Source: Aphidius gifuensis
Taxonomy: Eukaryota; Arthropoda; Insecta; Hymenoptera; Braconidae
Length of the DNA stretch: 64,000 nt
Assembly (NCBI RefSeq): GCF_014905175.1
Contig: NC_057790.1
Location: forward strand, 8,928,001-8,992,000
Direction: 5' to 3'
In this document: positions 34,931 through 46,065 of the stretch, piece by piece
How the letters are laid out: every line of letters begins with the position of its first letter
Numbering within the stretch: position 1 is the first letter of the stretch
Made by a program: the position numbers and the translations under genes
Notes under the pieces: generated by a model
Told to the model about the DNA's origin: nothing
Database searches by the model: none
The model's input: only the letters and a program-made list of their open reading frames with translations

Positions 34931-35254
34931 ATCGTAGCCGGATCATTTATTAGACAATCAATATTGCCCTTTAAAATAATCCGACTAGATATGTAATTGA
35001 TTTAACCCTGTTTATCCTTCGCAGCCAGGGCGCATAAGAAAGGTAGAGAGACGGATTTGCGTAATGTAGGGAGAGGTAAAAAGAAACCTGAAAAATGCGC
35101 GAAAATATAACACAATGATACGGTAGAGATAATTTTAAATAACACTTGTAAATTCAGTAAAAATCGAAGCACAATTTATTTATAAATTAACCCTGTTACT
35201 ATTATATGAAAATGCGATACAAAAACAATTATTAAATATGTAACCCAATTAAAT

Positions 35255-36003
35255 TTTACTCGCGCGTCGCGTCGAAAAGAGAGAACCTAAAGCCATGCGG
35301 TCGTGACGGAGTCAGAGACAGAGAAATATTAAAATTGCGAATTACCCGAACAATAATTAAATTATGACGGCTGAAATACTAGCGACGGGATTGAGAAGCA
35401 ATCCAGTCGATTAATTAAGCAAGTCACTGACTCTATATTGACGCTACGATGACGCTTGGCTTTTACAATGTTAATATTTTTACACTTGTCATAAATTCAC
35501 AGAACAAACACTGAACCAAATTTATTTAAAAGAAGGTACTTCCATTGATTGTCGGTGATTTAATCTAGCAATCTAGTGACGGCGTGTACCTTGGCTTGAC
35601 CTCGGAGACGCTCGCAAATTGACAGGTTGATTTGGATGTTTTATCGTTAGCAACGATGTACAAAAATATATATAAATATATATATTTTATATCGATGTGG
35701 TACAATGTAATTATACAAATTGATTGTATGTGACTGAAGATTAAATTGTGTCAAATTGTAGACATAATCGTAGCACTGATTTTACAATAAACTCACAGTG
35801 AATGTTACTTTTATTTGAATTCAAAATAAAATTATTATACGAGACTTTTTCACTGTACTTTATAAATTGTATTCAATATTGAATGGCTGACCACGAGGTC
35901 GTAAATTTGTATAATTAATTATTTAATTATTTTAAATAAATAACTGATTATTTATTATAGCAAAAATGTAATTTATTCTATTCAATATTTATTTGATTAG
36001 ACA
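35255..36003 (-). repeat. Dispersed repeat, copy 2 (inverted partner at 24.9-25.6 kb)
   Basis: Inverted copy of 24868-25645 with GCCATGCGGTCGTGACGGAG, GACGGCGTGTACCTTGG and GACCACGAGGTCGT. Lacks the tRNA-like cassette. Ends about 35 bp left of the Polinton TIR. Confidence 0.75.
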
Positions 36004-36037
36004 ATAGTAGTGTACCTACCAGAGTTCTGGATCAGAG

Positions 36038-36260
36038 GGAGGTCGAAAAATAGTAGATCGGCGAGGAGACAGGGGACTGCAACTCGGTCAGTAAAACAGG
36101 GCTGGTAAAGAAACTTGTCATTTGAATTCCCAGTTGTTGATAATGCAGAGATGGTAAAAAAAATTTGTCATTTGATGGTTTGAATTTTCAATTGCCATGT
36201 GTCGGTAATACAGATTTAAAAAATTTTTTGTCATTTTAACGTGCGATTTCTCATGTCCCA
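36038..36260 (+). repeat. Polinton left TIR
   Basis: GGAGGTCGAAAAATAGTAGA through ...TGCGATTTCTCATGTCCCA; the reverse complement is at 49036-49254 with few differences. A partial tandem copy of its inner part follows at about 36295-36395. Confidence 0.92.
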
Positions 36261-36948
36261 TACCCCATGTCTTAGATTTTATGTCCCATATATCATCTGA
36301 TGGTGTAAATTCCCAATTGTCATGTGTCGGTATTACAGACTTGACCGGGAAAAATTAAATTTTGTTATTTCAACGATTTATCATGTCCCATGTCCTGGGG
36401 CATAGCTCAAGTCTCAAGTCCTATGTCTCATGTCCTATATACATATTTATTTTTAAATTAGATGTTGCTGTAACTAGGAAAAAATTAAAATGAAAATTAA
36501 AAAAATTTTATTATATTTTCGGATGACACATGAAACTTTCATCGCGGTCGGTAATGAAGATTCCTATTTTACCGACTGATGGTAAAGTAAATTCGACAAG
36601 TTTCGGGAGTCAACCAAATATGCAATAAAATTTTTTCAGAAATTTCAAAAATATTTTTGGAAATGTTCCAAAAATATTCTCTATTTTAGATCGACTCCTG
36701 AAAATTTTTCTTGTCAGCAATAAATTTACTCGAAATAATAATTTTTTATTATTCATTTATTTTTCACTACTATCATAGGACTGTAAGCTGACGTCATCAT
36801 TCAGTTTTTTAACTTGAATATCAATTCAACATGAAATTACAAAAAAATAATTCTCGTAGAATGTATTCAAAGATAAAAAAATGGAGAGTCATCAAAAAAG
36901 TAAAGTCAACTATATTTTTAAAAAATGATATAAATCACGTCCAACATG

Positions 36949-37030
36949 AAGACAATGATTCGAACGGGGCATCGAAACATGATCCATGACGTACAGCAAG
37001 CACGCGCGGTCATTGTAGATCCGTTGTCTT
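36949..37030 (-). ncRNA. tRNA-like segment inside the Polinton left end
   Basis: Minus strand opens AAGACAA and closes TTGTCTT, a perfect 7-bp acceptor-like stem; an A-box-like ATGACCGCGCGTGCTTGC and a B-box-like CCGTTCGAATCATTG lie between. The other arms do not fold well. Its ACCGCGCGTG word is shared with the tRNA-like segment at 50.7 kb. Confidence 0.35.
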
Positions 37031-37230
37031 AATCATGCATCGCTTTTTATTTTTTGCTTACTTTGCACATTTTTATTTTTCTTTTCAAGACAAATGTATT
37101 GTTCTTTTTATTTATTAAATATATTTTATGTTGATTGCACGGTAAATTATTCATCTTTCATTAGTCAGTGGTCAGTTGATCTCGCGGCAACTACTTCCTC
37201 CTGATTATTAAAAAAATTATATATTTAAAA

Positions 37231-40200
37231 ATGTATTCTATCGAAAGGTGTGAGAAGCTTGTTAACATTTTAAGTGCGGGTTATTCATCTGCAAATACTA
37301 TTGAAAACATTGATCGATGGATCAAATGGGGTAATGCGAATGTAAAACTATTGAATAAATTTTTAAAAAATTCAGCTGATTCTGTAGGTGTAAAAAAAAG
37401 AATCCAATTAGTGATTGTTAGACTTACAACAATAGTTGAAAAGCTGCAAGTGAAAAGAGACAAGACATTACATCATGGTGCTGGTATGAGTACTCATCAT
37501 GATGAACCAACATTGCATGACAGAGTAAAATGGAGTAAACTTGGAGAATATTTTTAAAGGCAATATTATAACTGGAAGTGTAACAAATCTTTATCATATA
37601 GGGATTGAAAATTTTTTGAGAGATGCTCAAACTGTTGTCAGCAAAAAACTAAAAGCTTTTTTGAAAAAAAAAATTAATCTCAAGATCAATTCATGTTTAC
37701 ATTGTGAATATGAAGTTTTAAAAGATGATACAGAAGTGAGAGAAATCTTTTATTACAAAAAATGCTGTTATACTTCCAACAACAGACCTCGATGAATGGT
37801 TCGATGAACACTTTTTCGATCCATTATTAAAGAAAATTGAGGAGTTTAATCTTGGTATTTCCGGCTGGAGCTTGAAAAAAATTCAGAGCATTATCTTCAC
37901 TGTATGCAAATATCAACCGTTGCGTGGTGGTGATTCTACGTTTGTTGAAATGTCTGCTGACATCAAAAAAAAAAAGAGCAGTATTGAATATAGAAAATAA
38001 AGATCATTTTTGTTTTTTGTGGTGTGTGACTGCAGCTTTACATCCTGCTCAAGAAAATGTGTGTCGTGTTGCATCATATCCACATTTCAGTACAGTGTTA
38101 TCATATGATGGAATATCTTTTCCAATAAAGTTGCGAGACATACCAAAATTTGAAAAACTCAACAATTTGAAAATAAATGTTTACGCAATAGTTTCCAGCA
38201 ATCCGAAAAAAAGTATTAGTGCTCCTATATTTTTGAGTGATAATATTTGTGACAGTCAAACGATTCATCTGTTGGCGGTGGATAAAAACGAAAATGATAA
38301 TAAAAAAAAAAAAGTTACCAATATTAATGACAGTATTTTTGATGATGAATGTTTTTCGGCTGACGATGATGATGATGATGATGACAATAATATGGAAGTT
38401 GATGAAGAATATGAAAATTATATTCAAAAACAGAAAAAAGGAAAAAAAATTTTCCATTTTGCATTGATCAAAAATTTATCACGTCTCGTCAGTTCACAAG
38501 TCAAACAATATAATGGTCGTATATATATATGTGACAGATGTCTCAATCATTTTACATCACAAATATGTTTGGAAAAACATTTAGCTGACTGTTGTCAAAT
38601 TAATCATGCACGGATGATTATGCCAAAAGAAGATGCCAATATACTGAAATTTAAAAATCATCGATACAAAGAACTTGTACCTTTTGTCGTCTATGCTGAT
38701 TTGGAGTGTATTTTAAAACCGATTGATAATACCGACTCTGAAGAACATATTCCACACAGTGCTGCTTACTATGTTAAATGTACCTATAATAATACATTAT
38801 CATTCTACAGAATGAATCGTAGTGAGAATTGTATTGAATGGTTTATTGGAGAATTGGAAAAATCAGCTCACCAGGTCAATGATATACTCTTAAATCCAAT
38901 ACCAATGGAAAAATTGACTGTGCAACAGGAGCAAGAATTTCAAAATGCAACAATATGTCATATATGTGAGGAGATTTTCCTGGAGCAAGACGTTAAGCAC
39001 CATGATCACGACCATTTCAGGGGAAGATATCGAGGTCCAGCTCATGCTAGATGCAATATTAATTATACAAAGTCTCACAACATACCTATAGTCATGCACA
39101 ATTTATCGGGATACGACTCACACTTTTTAATACAAGAACTTTGCAAGGCATTCGATGGTCGCATACATATACTACCAATAAACAAAGAAAAATACATTTC
39201 ATTCACAAAAAAAGTGGATAATACTGTTGTAAGTTTAAGATTCATTGACTCATTTAGATTTATGTCTAGTAGTATTGATAGATTATCATCTGATTTGAGC
39301 AATGATCAAAAAATTATAACACGTAGTGAATGCAATAGCGAATACTTTGATTTATTGTGTAGAAAAGGAGTATTTCCCTATGAATTTATTGACTCATGGG
39401 AAAAATTAGCTGAAACAACTCTGCCACCGAAAAAAGAATTTTTCTCAAAATTGAATAATTCTGATATATCAGATGCAGACTATGAACATGCCAAAAATAT
39501 TTGGGAAAAATTTCAAATAAATACATTGGGTGAATATTCTGATTTATATTTGAAAACTGATGTGCTTTTGTTGGCAGATATCTTTGAAAATTTTCGTTTG
39601 AGCTGTTTATCAACATACAGTCTAGATGCACTTCATTATTTTACTGCACCAGGTCTAGCATTTGATGCAATGTTAAAGTATACAGGAGTGAAACTTGAAC
39701 TTTTGACAGATCCAGCAATGCATCTTTTCATTGAGAAAGGAATTCGAGGTGGTGTTGCACAATGTATGAATAGATATGCCAAAGCCAACAACCGATATAT
39801 GGGTGAAAAATACAATCCAGAAGAATAAGAATCATACATCATGTATTTTGATGTAAATAATTTATATGGTGCTGGCATGAGTCAATATTTGCCTTATGGA
39901 GGTTTCCAATGGGAAGACAATTTAAATATTGATGTGACAAATATATCAGATGAAGCTGATATTGGATATATCTTAGAGGTTGACTTGGATTATCCAAAAT
40001 ATTTACATGAATGGCATAAAGATTTACCGTTGTGTCCAGAGCAATTCACAGCACCAAATTCAACGCAATCAAAATTAATGACAACATTATATCCGAAAAA
40101 AAATTATGTCATACATTATAGAAATTTAAAACTATATTTGGGTCTTGGCATGAAGTTGAACAAAATTCATCGAGTATTAAAATTTAAACAAAGCTCATGG

Positions 40201-41068
40201 TTGAAAAAATATATTGATCTCAATACTGGTATGCGTCAGCAAGCGACCACAGATTTTGGTAAAAATTTTTTCAAATTAATGAACAAACAGTGTATATGGT
40301 AAAACGATGCAAAATGTAAGGAAAGAAAAAGATGTTAAAATAGTGACAAAATGGGAAGGTCGCTATGGAGCTAGATCATTGATTGCAAAACCGAATTTTC
40401 ACAGTTGTTCAATTTATAAAGATGACATTGCAATTATTGAAATGTCACGAGTGAAAATAGTTTTCAATAAGCCAATTTATTCTGGATTTACAATATTGGA
40501 TCTTTCAAAAATCTGGATCTATGATTTTTATTATAATTATATCAAGAAAAAATTCAATCACAATGATGTCAAAGCACTTTACATGGATACTGATTCACTC
40601 ATTTTAAATTTTAAAGTTCCTGATATTTATGAAAAAATGAAAGAAAATTTGGAAAGATTTGACACATCAGATTATTCAACAAATAATATTTATAACATGC
40701 CAAGAGTCAACAAAAAAGTTATTGGTCTTATGAAAGACGAAAATAATGGCAAAATTATGACTGAATTTGCTGGTTTAAGAGCCAAATTGTATAGTTATAA
40801 AGTCATGAACAATGATGATGATAAAACTTACAAAAAAGCCAAAGGTGTCAAGGGTTCAGTTTTAAAAGACATAAATTTTAATAATTACATGTCATGTCTT
40901 TTTGATTATTAAATATTGAAAAAAAATCAACATTTAATCAGAAGTAAAGACTATCAAGTGAAGACAATTGTGCAGAGTAAAATTGCACTCAGCTGGGCTG
41001 ATGACAAACGAGCTCTTGATCAAAATGGTGGAACTGATACCTTACCTTGGGGCTATGACCCCGAATAA
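37231..41068 (+). pseudogene. polB: Polinton protein-primed DNA polymerase B, frameshifted
   Basis: Product that would copy the element DNA from a protein primer in the nucleus. Pieces: 37231-37557, 37541-37795, 37750-37997, 37924-39828, 39841-40302, 40307-40912 and 40913-41068. Visible in order: a C2H2-like finger (CDRCLNHF, about 38535), ExoI YADLEC (about 38694), an endonuclease-VII-like CHIC...HDHDHFRG...CN insert (38955-39058), HNLSGYDSH (39100), YLKTDVLLLADI (about 39545), motif A DVNNLYG (39847), motif B VYGKT (broken by a shift near 40284) and motif C MDTDS (about 40585). Shifts near 37550, 37757, 37970 and 40284, and stops at 39826 and 40910, break it. Three of four shifts sit in T or A runs. 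Confidence 0.9.
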
Positions 41069-41129
41069 TCATAAATAATGAATATATTTATTATAAATAA
41101 TAGTTATATATATATATATATATATAAAA

Positions 41130-41415
41130 GTGCTTTATTATATACGTTTTATTTTTCAAATTATTTTATAAACAAAAATGGAAATTTGATACTAAGTTGC
41201 GAGTTATATTGTTTATATTTTATAGAATTTGAAGTAGAAAGTGCTGACGTTTTATTTTTTTTTAAACTATTTTATAAACAAAATTAGAAATTTGATACTA
41301 AGTTGAGAGTTGTATTGTTTATATTTCATAGAATTTGAAGTAGAAAGTGCTGACGTTTTATTTTTTTTTTAAACTATTTTATAAACAAAATTAGAAATTT
41401 GATACCAAAGTGCGC
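41130..41415. repeat. 107-bp tandem repeat between polB and the next ORF
   Basis: GAAGTAGAAAGTGCTGACG recurs at 41231 and 41338, with a third partial unit upstream; each unit carries a T run and ATTTTATAAACAAAA. Preceded by a short TA microsatellite (41103-41127). Confidence 0.8.
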
Positions 41416-41486
41416 GCGTCTTTACTCTTTTGTATATGAGTACCAAAGAAAAAAATATTTCAGTCTTGAATAAGATTTCAGTCATA

Positions 41487-42284
41487 ATGGTTGAATATAT
41501 TGTTGATGTTCAAGGATTTTATGATACTGATCAAAGTTTTATTGTGAAAGAATTTGCAATAGCAAATTTGAATCAAGAAGATGATATCAAGTCGGTAGTA
41601 TTCAAGCGTCCATGTGCCATGAGTACATTATCATCTGCTTGCAAATTGACAAATAATTGGTTAACAAACAATCATCATGGACTGTTATGGAACTCAGGAG
41701 ATGTTGATTATGCTGAACATGGAAAAATTATAAATGATAGTCTTGAGTCTTCAATTTACGTATATGTAAAAGGTCATGAGAAAAAAAAATGGCTCAGCAA
41801 TATTTTAAAAGACGATAAAACTATTATTGATTTGATTGATATGGATTGTCCAGCGCATGGCAAACTACCAACTAAGGTATGTCAAAAAAACTATGTACAC
41901 CATCTGAGTTATCATCTCAATTTATGGACTCTTACTTGTGCATTGGATAATGTACAAAAATTGAGAGCATGGTTCCGAACTACCTGGGGATCAGTTTCAT
42001 CATTGAAAAAATCGATTCAGCTATTTTGTCATCTTGAGAGTCTGGAAAAAATGGCAACAGAAGATATTGCAAATTTACCAGAGAGATATATTTTTCTGCT
42101 TACACCAAACTCTATTGATGCTGTATGGGACAAATTGCCAGAAAACTTTAAAACAAAAAAAGATTTTCTTCAATATAAACGCTGCATTGAACATTATCAT
42201 CATCAAGACGAAAAATCAGATGAATTTGACGGGCCATCACCCATGATAAAAGATTGTACATTATGTCAAAATAAAAATAAATGA
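41487..42284 (+). CDS. Polinton auxiliary protein, possible RNase H-fold exonuclease
   Basis: Open from an ATG at 41430; the ATG at 41487 (MVEYIVDVQGFYD) is chosen because the hydrophobic strand with Asp begins there, as in relatives I recall beside PolB genes in insect Polintons. Later blocks: NNHHGLLWNSGDVDY, YVYVKGHEKKKWL and IIDLIDMDCPAHG. The DxxG start, a central Gly-His-Glu loop and a second acidic strand suggest a DEDD exonuclease-like fold; catalytic residues are not proven. About 265 residues, intact. It could proofread or process DNA during replication; that is inference. Confidence 0.55.
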   Translation: MVEYIVDVQGFYDTDQSFIVKEFAIANLNQEDDIKSVVFKRPCAMSTLSSACKLTNNWLTNNHHGLLWNSGDVDYAEHGKIINDSLESSIYVYVKGHEKKKWLSNILKDDKTIIDLIDMDCPAHGKLPTKVCQKNYVHHLSYHLNLWTLTCALDNVQKLRAWFRTTWGSVSSLKKSIQLFCHLESLEKMATEDIANLPERYIFLLTPNSIDAVWDKLPENFKTKKDFLQYKRCIEHYHHQDEKSDEFDGPSPMIKDCTLCQNKNK

Positions 42285-42473
42285 AAAAAAAACTTTTAAC
42301 ATACATTATTGGTTCATTTATTATGATAACAATTTATGATTTTCAGTAAGGAGAAAATAATATATACAACAATTTTTCATGTACATTATTTGATTTATTT
42401 ATTTATTTATTTATTTTTTTTCTTTTACATATTATTATTATAAATATAGGATTGGTAAGTTTACAGGCATATA

Positions 42474-43709
42474 TTAAACGAGCTTGCGTACTGAACCACT
42501 AATTGGATTATATTCAACAATTCGATCATGTAAAATCAAACAATAAGCTGATGTTTGAGCTGGAAATTGTGTTGTTGATTCAAATTCGAGTCGAATATCT
42601 ACTGGTCCAGATTTTAAAAATTCATTTTGCTTTGAACAATTTATGACAATAAGTGGAGCTTCTTCCAAAAATTTTTGTCTTGTAAATAATGGTTGTGGTG
42701 TTTCTGTGTAATAGTAGGAAGCTTGGAAATATGCAAACATATCATATAATAATGAGAATTGATTATGAGCAAAATCAATATTTAAATTTCCATAAGGATA
42801 TGATTGTGAATTTAAAAACAGCTTAACATCACGCAAGTTACAATGATCAAAAACACTTGAATTGTTTGTTACAGAGTTTTTTCGACCTGTTTGGAAGCCT
42901 AAAATTATGTATCTCGGTTTTTCCAATTGTGTTGATGTTTTCACACTCCAATTTTGTTTTGTAGTTGCAGGTAATAGTGGATACTCGTACAATTCCCATG
43001 TACGAAAACTGATTGCTATGGATGGATCCTTGGCAATATAATTTAAAAGTTGAATTTTCTGCTTATCAGACACTTTGATATATGGAACAATCTATTCCAC
43101 CTTTTGAAGTCTAATTTGTATTTTTTCGCAACTTTTTCCTTCCACATGTTGTTCTTGTAGACAGGCATTCACATCACTATTTGCTCTTATTAGGATGAGT
43201 TCATGTTTTGCATTGATAACTAGTTTTTTATAATCTTCAGCAAATCCTAGCAGCAGGCTCAATGGTATTGATATATCGAAATAACCACTCGAATCGAATA
43301 ATGATTCTTCATCAGACATTAACCATCCGGCATTCTCCAATAATGATTTTTGATTTGGACTTAAGGAAATATATTCTTTCATAAGAGTCGTAAGACCAAC
43401 ATTTTTGCTCCGATCAATTTTAATTGCATTTATCTCATAGCGAATTTCTTCAAACATGTGTGCTATTGCCATTCGTACCAATGAAGTTGTTTTTGGCACA
43501 GATTTTCCGTCACTTGTAAGAAATCGTCCAGTAATATGAAGTGAACTTTTACTTGGTAGTACACATAAATCTTGATGTTGAATTCCAATCCGGATTTCAT
43601 CGTTGTTATTGAATGTTGAAGAGCCATAAGGCTGATGAGCATGTAACTCACAATGGGCAATCGATTCATCAAAAATGATCGGTTCTTGTATACTTAAAAT
43701 TTCATCCAT
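42474..43709 (-). pseudogene. Polinton major capsid protein (double jelly-roll), one in-frame stop
   Basis: From ATG at 43709, where MDEILSIQEPIIFD leads into the conserved ELHAHQPYGSSTFNN block and CVLPSKSSLHITG, then QLHVE-type inner strands; after a TAG at 43094-43092 the same frame continues with KYIILGFQ-like (RYIILGFQTGRKN) and NIDFAHNQFSLLYDMF blocks to a stop at 42474. Total about 411 codons, the family's usual size range. The protein would form hexons of an icosahedral particle. Only this one stop interrupts it, so the lesion is young, or a sequence error, or read through. Confidence 0.85.
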
Positions 43710-43743
43710 GGTATAATACAAAAAAAGCAACAAAATGACACTT

Positions 43744-43941
43744 TTATTTCCGTAGATGTTGTTGACGTGGACTGAGACCGAGACTCTTGAGAAACTGAAT
43801 ACTCTGATGTGTTATCGCTTTGCTTCCTTGCTTTTGACTGATTTTTTTTTGGCATAATGTCTCGCATTTATAGCTTTGCCCAATTATTTTATTATTATGT
43901 TTATTCTTTTTTTCTTTTTTTTTTAAAAAAACGATGCCCAT
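43744..43941 (-). other. Spacer ORF between capsid genes, doubtful
   Basis: A 65-codon frame starting in a T/A run, rich in Lys, Asn and Gln. A second frame from an ATG near 43855 gives a Ser/Thr/Gln-rich stretch. Neither resembles a known Polinton protein; probably spacer. Confidence 0.2.
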
Positions 43942-43952
43942 ATTTTTTTGTC

Positions 43953-44645
43953 CTATTTGACACTTTTAATGTGTAGTCGAATTGTAATCGTTTCTCCACG
44001 GAAATTCAGAATTTCACCATCCTGATCGACAATGTTCAATTGCAATTGATGTATTGCTTGCACTGTGACTGGCAGATAAATGACATGAGATGGTACTTCA
44101 ACAATCTTATATCCAGGAGGCACAACAGGGAAAAATTCATGTATTGTGTGAACTTTGTGCTGATTCATATATGCACCAGTTGTTATGTTACACTGAATTT
44201 GGAGTGTATTGACCTTTAATATGGCAACAGGCAAGTCAGATTTATGTAAAATATCAGCTTCGAGGATTCGTTTTGTAAAGCCCAATAATCTTCCAAACGA
44301 GTCTTCTAGTTCAAAATGAATACGTTTGTTACATTTAACCTCACTATGTAGTTCATTGTTATCTGGTTTAATACTAATAGTAACGTCATTCTGACATATT
44401 GCTTTTTGGATATAACTTTCAATATCCTCAATTTCATAACTTCCTGTTGGAATTGTAATCAGTTTACAACCTTCAATGTAGACTTTATTGTTACCAACGT
44501 CAATATTCGGTATAGAATTAAATGTTGTAAACTCGACAAGCCCAGCAACGTAATTTTTATTTGCTGACAACTCAATTGGTGGGAAGTATTGTGTTTCAAG
44601 AGTCGATGATCTGCCCGACAATGTCAACGTAAATGAATCATCCAT
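43953..44645 (-). CDS. Polinton minor capsid protein (penton, single jelly-roll)
   Basis: Intact 230-residue ORF starting MDDSFTLTLSG, with YFPPIELSANKNYVAGLVEF and FNSIPNIDVGNN at residues 20-50, GSYEIEDIESYI near 80, FGRLLGF near 125 and a C-terminal strand-rich region. These blocks are typical of insect Polinton penton-type proteins. It would occupy the fivefold vertices of the particle. It sits directly upstream of the MCP gene on the same strand. Confidence 0.85.
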   Translation of the reverse strand: MDDSFTLTLSGRSSTLETQYFPPIELSANKNYVAGLVEFTTFNSIPNIDVGNNKVYIEGCKLITIPTGSYEIEDIESYIQKAICQNDVTISIKPDNNELHSEVKCNKRIHFELEDSFGRLLGFTKRILEADILHKSDLPVAILKVNTLQIQCNITTGAYMNQHKVHTIHEFFPVVPPGYKIVEVPSHVIYLPVTVQAIHQLQLNIVDQDGEILNFRGETITIRLHIKSVK

Positions 44646-44689
44646 GACTAATGATTATTTTAGCATGTGTCATAATTATTTATAGTCTC

Positions 44690-45040
44690 TTGCCAGCCAG
44701 AAATTTGAGACATAAATGACCGCAAACAATTGTATTATAATTTTGATATTTTTCATAATTATATTTAATGCTACCAACACCGAGATAATTAATCAGTTCT
44801 TGTGGAGGCTTCAAATCACCAAAGCTATCGAAATAAATGACATCATTGAGCCGTTTTTAGTATGCAACTCAATGTGTACCAGCACCATCTTTATCATCAA
44901 CATTTACAATTGCTAGGACCAGTTACTGGTAAACCATTTCTCATGAAAACTTCTCGGAAATAAGGAATTTTAAAAGCTTTGGCGTATTTGATGATATCAA
45001 TATTTGTGAGAGCTCGATGTGGTAGCATTACAAGTTTTTT
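44690..45040 (-). pseudogene. Adenain-type cysteine protease (Polinton PRO), broken
   Basis: Minus strand: RALTNIDIIKYAKAFKIPYF, VFMRNGLPVTGP, then a frame change near 44910, VNVDDKDGAGTH with the catalytic His, a stop where the family has Trp, IYFDSFGDLKPPQELI with the Asp strand, and VCGHLCLKFL with the catalytic Cys. At least two stops and one shift disable it. Adenain-like proteases cut capsid precursors during particle maturation. It follows the lytic-peptide part in what seems to be one ancestral reading frame. Confidence 0.85.
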
Positions 45041-45255
45041 TTCTTATTTACATTTTTTGCTGGGTTTAAAAAGAGCCCTAGTCCTTTTTTATAAGGAGAT
45101 AAAAATAATCCTTTGCCCAATACAATTGATTCCATTTTCTTATTATGACGTTGATTTTCTCGTAGTAATTTTTTTGCTGCATGTACAACATTTATTGTCT
45201 TTGAAATTGTTGCTGCACCACCCGTCATAGCACCAGATGCACTTAATCCACAAAT
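45028..45255 (-). pseudogene. Lytic/pVI-like segment of the PLA2-protease chain
   Basis: A short frame with a Gly/Ala-rich hydrophobic start (GAMTGGAATIS), RHNKKMESIVLGKGLFLSPY and KKGLGLFLNP. The GKG-LF-L-PYKKGLGLFL pattern is a conserved basic/amphipathic segment downstream of the PLA2 domain in relatives. It is out of frame with the PLA2 ORF (shift near 45255) and with the protease (shift in an A8 run near 45035). Confidence 0.65.
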
Positions 45256-45989
45256 AGTGGTATTAAAAATGGTAGTATACTACCATCACTGTTATTTTCT
45301 TTATTCAATGGAAGAGGTAAAATTCGTGGTAAACGAATTTTTTTTTTTCCACCAACTTTTTTGACAGCAACACGTGCACTTTTCAGAACCGTCTTTATTG
45401 GATCAGTGATTCCAGGCTTTATAGATCGTTTTGATATATCTATAATCCTGTTGAGACTTGTTAAATACTTTTTATATTTTTGTTTTGGGATGATTTTATC
45501 TTTTTTATCATTCTTTTCAGTTGTTTGTATTTTCTTGATTTTATGATGAATTTTTTTATTCTTTTTGCTTTTATTTAAACCCATACCAAGTTTCGTTTTC
45601 AAATTCATTGCAGTTGTCACACCCCAAGCTACGGCTCTTTCACCAAGTGACGAATCTTTGGCAAATACACGTTGCCAAGCTTTATCGGCAAGTATTTTAT
45701 CAGCTTTATGTCGTTCTTCGAGATTGTCAGGATTTTTTGAGTAGCTTATATCATGCTCACGACAATGTTCATCCAACGGATTAACACCGCGATCACCACG
45801 AGCTAATCTTTTATCGAGCTTTGTACCCGGACCACAATAATTATACTGTGGAACGTGTAATTCAAATGGCAGGCTATTGATGATACTGTTCAACAGACCC
45901 CTTCCTTTTTTTTTTTTTATTTTTTTTTTTATTTTTTTTTTTGCGCGTTGATGCTCAATTATTGTCTTCGAAGAACTAACTGCATTCAA
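45243..45989 (-). CDS. Phospholipase A2-domain protein of the Polinton (N-terminal part of chain)
   Basis: 248 codons. Residues 14-29 are almost all Lys/Arg/Ile. Residues 50-85 show a parvovirus VP1-like PLA2: calcium loop YCGPGT and catalytic HCREHD. Then a long basic region, ending LPFLIPLF, a hydrophobic strand that in relatives continues into the lytic segment. The PLA2 domain is thought to help particles cross membranes. The ORF itself is intact but probably truncated by the shift at its 3' end. It is divergent from the ATPase gene, with only about 75 bp between them. Confidence 0.85.
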   Translation of the reverse strand: MNAVSSSKTIIEHQRAKKKIKKKIKKKKGRGLLNSIINSLPFELHVPQYNYCGPGTKLDKRLARGDRGVNPLDEHCREHDISYSKNPDNLEERHKADKILADKAWQRVFAKDSSLGERAVAWGVTTAMNLKTKLGMGLNKSKKNKKIHHKIKKIQTTEKNDKKDKIIPKQKYKKYLTSLNRIIDISKRSIKPGITDPIKTVLKSARVAVKKVGGKKKIRLPRILPLPLNKENNSDGSILPFLIPLFVD

Positions 45990-46065
45990 TAAAATCCCGA
46001 GTATTTATATGTTTTCACGTTAGTACAGATTAAGCTAGCAGCTTGTTCAGTTGTAAAAATAAAAC

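Noticed and set aside
38101..38457. Minus-strand 118-codon ORF over polB
   Set aside because: Shadow of the polymerase gene; hydrophobic Ile/Phe translation of an acidic and lysine-rich coding strand.
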